From: Eubacteriales bacterium
GTDB taxonomy: Bacteria; Bacillota; Clostridia; Oscillospirales; Butyricicoccaceae
DNA: 64,000 nt
Reading direction: 5' to 3'
Assembly (NCBI GenBank): GCA_030524285.1
Contig: JAUNGQ010000006.1
Span: 61,936 to 125,935, forward strand
Shown here piece after piece: positions 45,491-53,988 of the stretch (positions are counted from its first letter, which is position 1; every line of letters starts with the position of its first letter). The notes beneath the pieces are model-generated. The model searched no databases and was not told where the DNA came from. It saw nothing but the letters and a program-made list of their open reading frames with translations. The position numbers and the translations under genes are program-made.

Positions 45491-45564
45491 GTGTTTTATT
45501 TCTTTTCGGCCTGATACGTCGATCATTTCCATCCAAAGCTTCAACCTGCAACGATTATACCCAC

Positions 45565-47982
45565 CTAAGCTGCCGTTGAATCCGTGGTATCTGGCGTTTC
45601 CGGCACTGTCGGGGTTTCCGGTACTGCCGGAACTTCTGGTATTGTCGGCGTTGCCGGCGTCTCTGGCGTTTCATCCGACGTATCGTCTGTCGTTGTATTT
45701 TGGGAAGGCGTCGAGTTCGAATACGTGCGTCTCTTTGGTACTGAATAATGTCCGCGCGAACTTCTTACACGGATTCCTTCACCAATCGGGTCATTCTTCC
45801 CTTCATAGCAATAATATTCATCAGTTACTTCTACACGGCTCGGGAACAGGCGCGTCAGATCAAGCAGCGCCACACTTCTGTAACGCCATTTATGCAGATT
45901 ACATTCGTCTTCCTCGTCCGGTATATCATCCACATAGAACCAGCCAGTTGCCACACGTCCTCCACGCGGGTCACCACGGCACGCACTGGATGGTGCAAGT
46001 CCGCTGTCAAGGCAGTATTGCGCCTCTTCAAATGTGCCTTCCTCTGGCTCATCAAAGCTCTTATCCTGCTTGTCCTCGTGCAGTTCGTCCATAACATCGG
46101 ACCACAGTGCAACTGCCGGGTTTGGTGACAGGCTCGGCAGTCCATATTTTTGATCATAGCCAAACCAACAGACGCCAACGTAATACGGCGTATATCCCGC
46201 AAACCAGCGGTCCTTGTTGTCCGTAGTGGTACCGGTCTTACCTGCAACATCAATGCCATTGATCGCAGCCAGCTTACCAGTGCCGTCCTCTACCGCATTG
46301 GTCAGCATATCGTTTATATAATACGGCGTCGATTCCGGATGCTCAAATACCTGTGTCGGTTCGTTGTCCTCGTTGCTCAAAATAGTTTCACCATTGGCAT
46401 CGACAACCTTCGTATAGCTGACGGCCTCGGAACAATAACCATAGTTCGCCAGTGCCGTATAGCCCTGTGCCATTTCACGCACGGTAGCGCCGTTTGTCAG
46501 ACCGCCCAGCGCCATCGGGCCGTAGTCAACATCCCTGTTCTCCGACAGGGTGGTAAACCCAAGCTTATCCGTCAGGAAATTATATGCAGACTGTGGAGTC
46601 AGCATCTTGAGTACCTGTACTGCAACCGTGTTCGTGGACTGTGCAACACCGTCCATAATTGTGGTCTGTCCGTCATAGGTGCGGTTTTCGTTTCTCGGCC
46701 ACGGTGAATCATCAATTTCAAATACCGGCATATCAGTTACAACAGAATACGGTGTAATCAAGCCCTGATCGATTGCAGGAGCGTAGGTGCTCAGCGGCTT
46801 GATGGAGGAACCCGGTGAACGTGTGGACTGGGTTGCGCGGTTCAGCACTAAGCTTTCCGTCTTTTCACCGCGCCCGCCGACAACACCGCGGATATGGCCG
46901 TTTGTCGGATCAACAACGATCATAGCTGCCTGCGGATCAATGCCATCCTCTGAGATATTCGGGAAATTATCATCATCTTCAAATACCTCCTCCATGATAT
47001 TCTGCACATGCATATCTACCGTGGAGTAGATGGACAAGCCGCCGCTGGTTACCAGCGTGCGCGCATAGGTTTCCGAATAACCCAGCTGATCCTGCAAGTC
47101 ATTGACAACATCTGTAATGACCATGTCAGTAAAATAGGAGTATGCCTTGTTTTCCTTCTGATCCGAGGTGTTTTCCTCATATTCCAGTGTTTCATTTACC
47201 GCGTCATTATACTCGCTTTGGGAAATATAGCCCTGCGCGTACATAGCGGAAAGGACTACCTCCTGCCGTTCTTTTGCATCCTCTGGATACTTAAACGGAT
47301 TGTATGCCGCCGGATTCTGTGTCAAACCAGCAATCAATGCGCATTCTGCCAGATCCAGCTCATTGACCGGTTTATTGAAATAGGTCTTGGCAGCAGTCTG
47401 GACGCCATATGCATTTTTACCGAAATAAATGATGTTCATATACAGCTCAAGAATTGTTTTCTTGCTGCCCACTTTTTTCTCCAGCGTCAGCGCACGCATG
47501 ATTTCCATAACCTTGCGCTTTACGGAATAATCATCATCATCCGTCATGTTTTTTACTAACTGCTGCGTAATTGTGGAGCCGCCATAGCTGTCGCCGCTAG
47601 GCAGGATCCAGTTCAGGGTAGCGCCCATGGTACGCTTCCAATCCACACCCTTGTGCTCATAGAAGCGCTGGTCCTCAATCGCAACAAAAGCGTTCTGCAA
47701 ATACTCCGGAATGCTGTCCATCTCTACCCATTCGCGGTTTTCCTCACTCGCAAGCTTTTGCAAAACCTGCTCCGTTCCATTCTCATCATAATAGATAACA
47801 CTGTTGAATTTCATCGAGAGGCTGGTAATATCCAGATTCGCCTCCGGCATAATCACGACATTCAAGTATATAACAAATGCGCCGAGACACATTGCCATCG
47901 TTGTCAGACCGATGAGAAACAGCGTTAATACGGCAAAACCAATTTTTTTGGCCCTGCTTTTTTTTCTGTATCCTTTCGCCAA
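45565..47982 (-). CDS. Class A penicillin-binding protein (PBP1A-type transglycosylase/transpeptidase)
   Basis: About 805 aa. N-terminal transmembrane helix (about 15-45), GT51 domain with EDQRFYEHKGVDW, GGSTITQQLVKN and KKTILELYMNIIYFG, then the transpeptidase with SSIKP (active-site Ser), STN and KTGTT motifs. The tail is a low-complexity Pro/Glu/Thr repeat (PETP..VPETP). It polymerises and crosslinks peptidoglycan. A TTG at 47982 with GGAGG eight bases upstream is the best start; there is no suitable ATG. Confidence 0.95.
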   Translation of the reverse strand: MAKGYRKKSRAKKIGFAVLTLFLIGLTTMAMCLGAFVIYLNVVIMPEANLDITSLSMKFNSVIYYDENGTEQVLQKLASEENREWVEMDSIPEYLQNAFVAIEDQRFYEHKGVDWKRTMGATLNWILPSGDSYGGSTITQQLVKNMTDDDDYSVKRKVMEIMRALTLEKKVGSKKTILELYMNIIYFGKNAYGVQTAAKTYFNKPVNELDLAECALIAGLTQNPAAYNPFKYPEDAKERQEVVLSAMYAQGYISQSEYNDAVNETLEYEENTSDQKENKAYSYFTDMVITDVVNDLQDQLGYSETYARTLVTSGGLSIYSTVDMHVQNIMEEVFEDDDNFPNISEDGIDPQAAMIVVDPTNGHIRGVVGGRGEKTESLVLNRATQSTRSPGSSIKPLSTYAPAIDQGLITPYSVVTDMPVFEIDDSPWPRNENRTYDGQTTIMDGVAQSTNTVAVQVLKMLTPQSAYNFLTDKLGFTTLSENRDVDYGPMALGGLTNGATVREMAQGYTALANYGYCSEAVSYTKVVDANGETILSNEDNEPTQVFEHPESTPYYINDMLTNAVEDGTGKLAAINGIDVAGKTGTTTDNKDRWFAGYTPYYVGVCWFGYDQKYGLPSLSPNPAVALWSDVMDELHEDKQDKSFDEPEEGTFEEAQYCLDSGLAPSSACRGDPRGGRVATGWFYVDDIPDEEDECNLHKWRYRSVALLDLTRLFPSRVEVTDEYYCYEGKNDPIGEGIRVRSSRGHYSVPKRRTYSNSTPSQNTTTDDTSDETPETPATPTIPEVPAVPETPTVPETPDTTDSTAA

Positions 47983-48084
47983 GCCCGTTACCTCCTGCAA
48001 GCCGTCCCGCGGCTGATTTCAGATATACATATCGTTATTATACCACATTCTGACTAAAAATCCATACTTAGTTGTAATCTATGG

Positions 48085-48090
48085 TATAAT
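48085..48090 (+). promoter_or_regulatory. Extended -10 promoter upstream of the BofC-like gene
   Basis: TATGGTATAAT contains TG-N-TATAAT. No good -35 hexamer is visible. The transcript leader would be about 105 nt. Confidence 0.5.
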
Positions 48091-48202
48091 CTTCAAAATT
48101 TCGGAGAAAATGTAAGAAACAGACGATAGATTTTGGGGATTTTATACTTTCCTTTCCAAAATCCACTGCGTATTCTGGCAGTATTCCGAGGAGGTTTTCA
48201 CC

Positions 48203-48523
48203 ATGAAAAAGGCTGTCATCGCATTATCCCTGTGCTGTATTACATTGTTCTCCTTTCTGATGTATCAGCAGTTTTCCCCATCCGCTGTCCCCGCCGCCGA
48301 GCCCATTTCTGCTGACGAGCAGACAGAAGCTGAGCCGCTGTATCTCGTGCGGGAACAAAACGGTGTGCTCGCCATTTATCCCTATGGCTCCAATACCGCT
48401 GCCGAGATAACTGATATTCGGTTGTCCTCCCTGCGGGAATATGATCAAAAACTGATGCAGCACGGTTTTCCGCTGTACACGGAGCAGGAACTGACCAGTT
48501 TTCTGGAAGACTTCGGAAGCTGA
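48203..48523 (+). CDS. Small exported or membrane-anchored protein with BofC C-terminal-like domain
   Basis: 106 aa. N-terminal signal/anchor (residues 1-22), short linker, then YLVREQNGVLAIYPYG and LPLYTEQEL-like features ending in SFLEDFGS, resembling the C-terminal domain of BofC (the sigma-K checkpoint factor). In sporulating Firmicutes such proteins act in the intermembrane space, but this one lacks the BofC N-terminal domain. AGGAGG precedes the ATG. Function in sporulation is not shown. Confidence 0.65.
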   Translation: MKKAVIALSLCCITLFSFLMYQQFSPSAVPAAEPISADEQTEAEPLYLVREQNGVLAIYPYGSNTAAEITDIRLSSLREYDQKLMQHGFPLYTEQELTSFLEDFGS

Positions 48524-48531
48524 GAAACAAA

Positions 48532-48562
48532 AAAACGGAGGAACCCGTGTTTCTCCGTTTTT
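48532..48562 (+). terminator. Terminator of the BofC-like gene
   Basis: ACGGAG pairs with CTCCGT, A-rich before and TTTTTT after. It can work in both directions and also closes the convergent gene. Confidence 0.85.
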
Positions 48563-48567
48563 TCCTG

Positions 48568-49152
48568 TTATTTTGCTGGCGTATCCTCTGATATAGCCTC
48601 CGTATTTTCCTGCGGACGCACGCCACAATATCGCAGCAAATAATCCTGTCGGCAAACATCAAAATATTTTTCCGCCTGCTCCAGCCCCTGAAACTCAATC
48701 GAGGCTGCAGGTTGACCGATTACCTGCTGATCATACCGTAGATAGCGTACCAGCGCTTTTCTGTGCGCCGTTGGGATTTCATCTACAGTCAGACATGCGC
48801 TCCAGAATTCATCCGCACAGGCTGCGGACAGCATCAGCTTCCGCACACCGCCCTGCTCCAGATGCAGCACAATCAGTCCAACCGGACGGCATCGAACCAG
48901 GGTCATAGCCGGGAGTGGCGCATTACATAAAAGAACCGTCTCAATTGGCAGTCCCTCCTGCGTACAGGTGCGCGGCAGAAAACCGGTATTGTTCGATGCA
49001 CCGATATTGGAATCGCCAACATGATCCAAACAAAGCAATCCTGTCCCGCCGTCAAACGACAGAATTGCCGTACTTCCGATGCTGTTGGCTGTAAAAACAG
49101 TATATTCTTCCCTTCGGACCATATCCGGCTGTAAATCATGCCAAATATTCAT
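48568..49152 (-). CDS. Degenerate inorganic-pyrophosphatase homologue (probable pseudoenzyme)
   Basis: 194 aa. Collinear with family I inorganic pyrophosphatases: MNIWHDL start, TGLLCLDHV, NNTGFLPRTC (for ANYGFIPRT), TLVRCRPVGLIVL (for VRCRPVGVLKM) and a C-terminal helix with EFQGLEQAEKYF. The catalytic core is gone: the DxDPLDVLV triad is EGLPIETVLL, the Tyr of ANYGF is Thr, and the YK pair is YD. The gene is intact with AGGGAAG before the ATG, so it is probably expressed as a non-catalytic protein. Role unknown. Confidence 0.7.
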   Translation of the reverse strand: MNIWHDLQPDMVRREEYTVFTANSIGSTAILSFDGGTGLLCLDHVGDSNIGASNNTGFLPRTCTQEGLPIETVLLCNAPLPAMTLVRCRPVGLIVLHLEQGGVRKLMLSAACADEFWSACLTVDEIPTAHRKALVRYLRYDQQVIGQPAASIEFQGLEQAEKYFDVCRQDYLLRYCGVRPQENTEAISEDTPAK

Positions 49153-49327
49153 GTACTTCCCTCACTTTGGATTGTTCCACGATACATTTAATATAATAGC
49201 TGCTTGCAGCTATTATATCATAAACCACTGAAATTGCAACGTTTCTCAGATGAACGCTGCACTTGCAGAAGCATAAAAACTCCCCTGCGGCATATATACC
49301 GCAGGGGACTATATGTATACGATCGTT

Positions 49328-50800
49328 TTATTTTTTCAGATAGCTCATAAGAATCATCGCGCTCTGCGCACGGGTTGCCGTTCCCTTCGGGTCAAGACAA
49401 ACACCCTTGTCGGTATTCGTACCACTGATGATGCCTTTTTGGGTTGCCCACAGCATTGCATTGACTGCCCACTTGGAAACAGAGCCTGCGTCCGAGAATT
49501 TCAGGGAACCGGAAACCGCCGGAGATTTTTCATAGCGATACAGAATCGCAGCATACTGCTCACGGGTGATGTCACTGTTCGGTGCAAATGTCCCGTCTCC
49601 CATGCCCGCAATAATATTATTTTGAGAAGCCCACAAAATGGCATTATAATACCATTTATCAGACGATACATCGGTAAACGGCATCTTTCCGGAAGCCTTC
49701 GGCTTTCCGGCAATATTATACAGAATTTGTGCGACCATGGCGCGATTCAGTGAAAGCCCCGGTGAAAATTGCGTATCGCTGGTTCCAACCATCAGTTTCT
49801 TATCATAGATATACTGTACGGCATCCTTGTACCATGCATTCGCACTGATATCTGTGAATATGCCACTAACGGAGGACGAAGAAGAGTTTGTATATTGACC
49901 GAATTCCGGCCAATAGGTATTCTTTGCCTGTGTAGCACGTGCAATAGCAACCGTGTCACGGTTTGCCGGAACCTCATAATAATAGCACCAGTAATGACCT
50001 GCATTATATGCACCGGAATCAGAATTAGCATAGGTCTTCATCTGATTGTTGATCGTAAGCCCATTGTACAGGTATGCATTGCTATTGTCTGCCATTTCCT
50101 TCTTCAGATAATTGAGCTGACCGTTCAATGTCGTCCAGTCATACCCGTTTGCACTGCACCAGTTTTGCAGAGCAGCAAAACGCTCGTTATGCCACTGGCA
50201 GATGCCATAGCTGGTACCGCCATCTCCGTAGCAATTCGGATTAAAATTCGACTCTGCCTTAATATTTGCCAACACGCCGCATGCCGCTGCACTATTGTAT
50301 TGCATTTGTTCCACGAGGAAATTATAAATCGTATATGTATTCGCACTCGCTGCACTCTGTTTGGAATAGGCTGAAGCGTCGCCTGACGCATCCTCCTCTG
50401 TACCGCGTTCTGCCAGCACATATGGAACAGATGTTATACTGTCCAGCCCATCTGCCAGCACATATGTAGCTTCATCCCACTGTGGAACAAATTCATAATA
50501 AAAATCATCCGTATCTGCATAATCTGCAAGGCTGACCCATGTTACCGGAATTTCTTCGACTGTACCGTCTGCCAAAGTAGCAGTTACTGTTTGCGGCATT
50601 TGTGCTGTCAGCTCAGCTTCTGCCTGACCAAGCGTAAAGGAAACCGCTCCAATCTCCTGACCGGCATTCTCAAAGCCTGTAATTGTTTGTACACAATCCG
50701 ATACAGTCTCTATATCTACTGCGAAGCTGGCTGTTTGCACTACGCCCACTGCCATAGACGCTACCAGCAATGCAGCGCCCAATCGTTTCACTGCTATCAT
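49328..50800 (-). CDS. Surface protein: signal peptide, phage-tail-lysozyme-like domain, three SLH domains
   Basis: 490 aa. Signal peptide (about 1-27), a region with Ig-like strands (about 60-130), a Phage_lysozyme2-type domain (about 155-300; NIKAESNFNPNCYGDGGTSY with the catalytic Glu, then GICQWHNER), then three S-layer homology repeats (FTDISANAWYKDAVQYIYDK, FTDVSSDKWYYNAILWASQN, FSDAGSVSKWAVNAMLWAT). It should bind secondary cell-wall polymer and cut or remodel peptidoglycan. AAAGGAG precedes the ATG. Confidence 0.88.
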   Translation of the reverse strand: MIAVKRLGAALLVASMAVGVVQTASFAVDIETVSDCVQTITGFENAGQEIGAVSFTLGQAEAELTAQMPQTVTATLADGTVEEIPVTWVSLADYADTDDFYYEFVPQWDEATYVLADGLDSITSVPYVLAERGTEEDASGDASAYSKQSAASANTYTIYNFLVEQMQYNSAAACGVLANIKAESNFNPNCYGDGGTSYGICQWHNERFAALQNWCSANGYDWTTLNGQLNYLKKEMADNSNAYLYNGLTINNQMKTYANSDSGAYNAGHYWCYYYEVPANRDTVAIARATQAKNTYWPEFGQYTNSSSSSVSGIFTDISANAWYKDAVQYIYDKKLMVGTSDTQFSPGLSLNRAMVAQILYNIAGKPKASGKMPFTDVSSDKWYYNAILWASQNNIIAGMGDGTFAPNSDITREQYAAILYRYEKSPAVSGSLKFSDAGSVSKWAVNAMLWATQKGIISGTNTDKGVCLDPKGTATRAQSAMILMSYLKK

Positions 50801-51010
50801 GAGAAAAACTCCTTTCCGATCGTGTCACCCATTGATATATTATATGGTAACAAACTTTTACTGTTTTGTAAACGGTTTGTAATCTATTTTTTTGAAAATT
50901 TTTTATCAATAGGCGATTTTTTCCATCCATTTTCTGCCATAATTTTTTATATTTTTTTATTTTTATGCAAAATAGAGAGAAATTGACAAATCCCCTTTAT
51001 TTTCTACAGA

Positions 51011-51043
51011 CAAAAAAATATCCCGATGGACAGGACATCGGGA
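51011..51043 (-). terminator. Terminator of the DUF3793 gene
   Basis: ATCCCGATG-N7-CATCGGGAT followed by ATTTTTTT on the minus strand. Confidence 0.92.
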
Positions 51044-51104
51044 TACCTCCAACTTTTTTACTATTTTGTCATCCATTGTAAAATTAGCAATATCTAACCA
51101 GTAT

Positions 51105-51668
51105 TTATGCCGCTGCAATTAGCTTCATCAGCGGAATACCCCTGGCATATAGCCGCTTATAACAGTCTGTGCACTTACGGTAGGAATCAAAGGTTTTCTG
51201 TGCCTCTGCTGCATCACCATAGCATTTCCAGTGCCCGCAGCAGGAATAATTCTGTCCGTTGTTCTCGATGAATCCAATAACATCGCGCAACGGATATCCC
51301 AGAAAAACACCAATTTCATGCGGAAAATCCTGCTGAACACATAAACGATGTGCCAGCTGGCAAAGAACAGATTCCATCCCCTTGGATATATCGTAATCTT
51401 CACTTTTTAAAAATTCACTGGCCTTTTTCTGTGTCAACACACGCTGGATCCAATCCCATCTGCAAATATAAATCAGGCAGGTATGTGTCACGCGGCAACG
51501 TTTCATCACACGAATCCGCAGACCACTGTCACGCAGCCGCTCATTCCATTCACGAATGGAACGAAACAGTCCCGGCGTTTCCGGACAACGGAACAGATTT
51601 GCAGGCTTCATACCTGCCAGCGTTGGAGCACAAAGCTCTACCAGCATCTCCTCCAGTGTTCTATCCAT
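51105..51668 (-). CDS. DUF3793 family protein
   Basis: About 187 aa. The family pattern is clear: LAGMKPANLF near the N-terminus, FPHEIGVFLGYPLRDVIGFI in the middle, and the Cys-rich YSCCGHWKCYGD, ending in a CTDCYKRLYARG motif. The family is common in gut Clostridia, often beside flavodoxin genes, and is suspected to act in metal or redox homeostasis. The operator dyads at its promoter support metal regulation. The second ATG (51668) is chosen because GGAG is nine bases upstream. Confidence 0.85.
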   Translation of the reverse strand: MDRTLEEMLVELCAPTLAGMKPANLFRCPETPGLFRSIREWNERLRDSGLRIRVMKRCRVTHTCLIYICRWDWIQRVLTQKKASEFLKSEDYDISKGMESVLCQLAHRLCVQQDFPHEIGVFLGYPLRDVIGFIENNGQNYSCCGHWKCYGDAAEAQKTFDSYRKCTDCYKRLYARGIPLMKLIAAA

Positions 51669-51724
51669 ACGCATCTACTCCTCACAAATACATCCGTTTT
51701 GTATATAGTATGTCCCGCAGACTA

Positions 51725-51738
51725 TTAGCTTATGCTAA
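51725..51738. promoter_or_regulatory. TTAGC-N4-GCTAA dyad in the DUF3793 leader
   Basis: TTAGC-TTAT-GCTAA, about 60 bp downstream of the predicted transcription start. Form resembles DtxR/IdeR-type boxes (TTAG...CTAA). Confidence 0.5.
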
Positions 51739-51779
51739 TCAGAATGCAAAAAGAAAAGACTTGAAACAGTCCTTGGTGA

Positions 51780-51793
51780 TTAGCATTAGCTAA
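51780..51793. promoter_or_regulatory. TTAGC-N4-GCTAA dyad at the DUF3793 transcription start
   Basis: TTAGC-ATTA-GCTAA, overlapped by another dyad (GTTAGC with GCTAAC) that runs into the -10 hexamer. A repressor here would block transcription directly. Confidence 0.55.
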
Positions 51794-51801
51794 CTGTTGT
51801 T

Positions 51802-51830
51802 AGCATACCAAATTGTTGCACAATTGTCAA
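51802..51830 (-). promoter_or_regulatory. Promoter of the DUF3793 gene
   Basis: TTGACA (51825-51830), 17-bp spacer, TATGCT (51802-51807) on the minus strand. The -10 overlaps the operator dyads. Confidence 0.82.
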
Positions 51831-51893
51831 CCCCTGCAAACAAAATATCTACACAAAAATACACCTCCCGCCGTGGCAGAAGGTGCATTGCAT

Positions 51894-52481
51894 TTATTTT
51901 TTCTTTTTTTTCTTTTCCCATTCCTCCCATGGAATGAGATCGTTGCCACGGACAATCCACGCAGTATCTGCAAGACGCGCCAGCGGTGTATCCGACAACG
52001 AATCGGAATAAAAGGTTTCAATCGGAACCTTTCCAAATTTTTCATAAAACCGGCGGACCTTTTCTTGTCCCCAGCAGTTGATGCCGGTATACTTTCCGGT
52101 ATGTGGATCAACACGGGACGCCATCAAATATTGTATACCAAGCTGTTCGCATACAGGTTTCAACAAAAATTCGGGAGAGGCGGAAATAATCACATCATCT
52201 GCCCGTTGCGTCTTTTCGATGTACCACGGTTTGATATTTTTCAAATGACTGCGCCAAAAATCTGAAACCAGCTGCTCTGTATTTCCTACTGCACGCAGAA
52301 ACTGATACATCTGCCGCTTGAACTGTGTTTTATTGAATATTTTTGCCTGATACAGTGCAAAGGAAACTGCCGTACCCGGCCAGCTGTATGCCATCCATGG
52401 TCTGCGCCGCAGGCAGTAAAAATAGAAATCCACTGTACTGTCGCCATGGTAAATGGTTTGGTCAAAATCATATACGTTCAT
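51894..52481 (-). CDS. HAD-superfamily (subfamily IB-like) phosphatase
   Basis: 195 aa. Motif I is VYDFDQTIYHGD with both catalytic Asp residues, motif II is the Ser of VIISASPEFL, and the acidic motif is YSDSLSDTPLA. The helical cap lies between. It ends in a run of lysines. SerB-like phosphomonoesterases hydrolyse phosphoserine or phospholipid-head-group-like substrates; this one is unspecified. It follows the DegV gene by 3 bp. Confidence 0.88.
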   Translation of the reverse strand: MNVYDFDQTIYHGDSTVDFYFYCLRRRPWMAYSWPGTAVSFALYQAKIFNKTQFKRQMYQFLRAVGNTEQLVSDFWRSHLKNIKPWYIEKTQRADDVIISASPEFLLKPVCEQLGIQYLMASRVDPHTGKYTGINCWGQEKVRRFYEKFGKVPIETFYSDSLSDTPLARLADTAWIVRGNDLIPWEEWEKKKKKK

Positions 52482-52484
52482 GTC

Positions 52485-53351
52485 CTATTCTCCCATTTCC
52501 CCCTGATAGAAAAACACGCCGACAGCTCCCGGCCCGGTATGCGCACCGACTATCTCATTGAGCATGTGATACTCCACATGCTTTGCCTCTGTATGCTCCA
52601 CCAGATATTCGGCAAGCTCCTGTGCGTCCTGTACACAGTTTGCATGGCTAATGTATACCTCATCGCCCGCAGACAGCTGTGCCGCTGTCTGCTTTGCCAA
52701 CAGCTCCAATGCCTTTTTGCGTCCGCGTACCTTCTTGTTCTGTGCCAACACGCCGTTCCGCGTGATATGCAACAGCTGGCAATAGCCTGTACGCGGTCCA
52801 AATAATGAGTTTTTCTGCTCCAAATCGCCACAGCGCTGTAAGTATTTCACATCATCTACCAACAAGCTATGCACGATATGGCCGCGGAATTGCTCCGCCC
52901 ATTCCACCAGCTGCTCTGCATCCATGCCTTCTGCCTTTCGCCTAGCCGCTTCCCGGACAAACAGTGTTTGTCCGCCAGAAACGGCAAGGGTATCCACACA
53001 GTAAATTTGATTGCGATATCTTCCCCTTAATTCCTCTGCTGCTACGCAGCCGATCCGATAATGTCCGCTGAGGCCGGAAGAAAGCCCCAGATATACAACA
53101 TCCCGTTTGGACTTTAAAATACCTTCAAAAACACTGTTGAAATCAGCCAATTGTGCCTGTGCGGTTGTAATCAATTTTCCATCCCGTAGCTGCTGATAAA
53201 AATCTGAAAACGATACGGTTCTGCCGAAATCGTCCTCTACGGTATCCCAGCCTTCTATCGTGAAGCTAAGCGGTACCGTACAGATACCGTTCTGGAACAG
53301 GAAATCCTCTTCTATATCCAGTACGGAATCTGTGACAATGACATAACCCAT
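52485..53351 (-). CDS. DegV family fatty-acid-binding protein
   Basis: 288 aa, normal for DegV (FakB). VTDSVLDIEEDFL at the N-terminus, YLGLSSGLSGHYRIG in the fatty-acid site, and the closing VGAHTGPGAVGVFF. FakB proteins present fatty acids to the FakA kinase for incorporation into phospholipid, which links it by function to the fab cluster. GGAGGAG precedes the ATG; likely operon VOC-DegV-HAD. Confidence 0.94.
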   Translation of the reverse strand: MGYVIVTDSVLDIEEDFLFQNGICTVPLSFTIEGWDTVEDDFGRTVSFSDFYQQLRDGKLITTAQAQLADFNSVFEGILKSKRDVVYLGLSSGLSGHYRIGCVAAEELRGRYRNQIYCVDTLAVSGGQTLFVREAARRKAEGMDAEQLVEWAEQFRGHIVHSLLVDDVKYLQRCGDLEQKNSLFGPRTGYCQLLHITRNGVLAQNKKVRGRKKALELLAKQTAAQLSAGDEVYISHANCVQDAQELAEYLVEHTEAKHVEYHMLNEIVGAHTGPGAVGVFFYQGEMGE

Positions 53352-53368
53352 AGTATGCTCCTCCGATT

Positions 53369-53737
53369 TTACTCTGCCGGAATAATTTCAATCCAGTAAT
53401 TATCCGGATCATTGATAAAATAAATACCCATCTTCGGATTTTCAAAGCAGATACAGCCCATTTCCTTATGCTTTGCATGGGCTGCCTCAAAATTATCGGC
53501 TCTCAGAGCAAGATGAAATTCGTTCTCACCCAGATTATACGCCTGCGGGTGTTCCTTCAGCCATGTCAGCTCTAACAGATGCGGGGTCTCACCGTCACCC
53601 ATAAAAACAATGGTAAACTCGCCGCTCTTTGGTTGTATGCGCCGGGTTTCCGTCAGCCCCAGCGCTTCCTGATAAAAAGCAATCGATTCTTCCATATTTT
53701 TAACATTGATGTTATTATGTGCAAATGTAAATTTCAT
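53369..53737 (-). CDS. VOC-family protein (glyoxalase I-like)
   Basis: 122 aa with two beta-alpha-beta-beta-beta units. Metal-ligand positions typical of glyoxalase I are visible: His8, Glu in LLELTW, His in FHLALRA and Glu in YWIEIIPAE. It may detoxify methylglyoxal or another small electrophile; clostridial VOC proteins are diverse. First of a three-gene operon. Confidence 0.85.
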   Translation of the reverse strand: MKFTFAHNNINVKNMEESIAFYQEALGLTETRRIQPKSGEFTIVFMGDGETPHLLELTWLKEHPQAYNLGENEFHLALRADNFEAAHAKHKEMGCICFENPKMGIYFINDPDNYWIEIIPAE

Positions 53738-53884
53738 TGTAACTGTCCTCCAATATCCGTCAGGTTTCCGTTAACAATTCTATTATACGTGGAATTTTGC
53801 ACTTTATCAATGGCTGGATTTGCATTTTGCGCAACAAAATGCAAAAACTATTTGATTTTCACCACAATATGACAACTACGCCAT

Positions 53885-53910
53885 AAAAAGCCGCCATATG
53901 GCAGCTTTTT
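53885..53910 (-). terminator. Terminator after the second binding-protein gene
   Basis: AAAAAGC-CCATATGG-GCTTTTT stem with T-rich flanks on both strands. A second stem (53922-53946, GGGCATTGGG/CCCAATGCCC) lies between it and the stop codon. Confidence 0.8.
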
Positions 53911-53921
53911 GAATAAGCTAA

Positions 53922-53946
53922 GGGCATTGGGGAAATCCCAATGCCC
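53922..53946 (-). other. Post-stop stem-loop of the second binding-protein gene
   Basis: Perfect ten-base stem with a five-base loop, followed on the minus strand by TTAGCTT. The third binding-protein gene ends with a comparable stem also followed by TTAGCTT. Confidence 0.6.
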
Positions 53947-53988
53947 TGAAAATTAAGAGAATCCTTGATTATTGATTGTACGTTGGCA

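Noticed and set aside
45590-45680. Short DNA repeats at the 3' end of the penicillin-binding protein gene
   Set aside because: They encode the Pro/Glu/Thr tail of the protein and have no features of a mobile or regulatory repeat.
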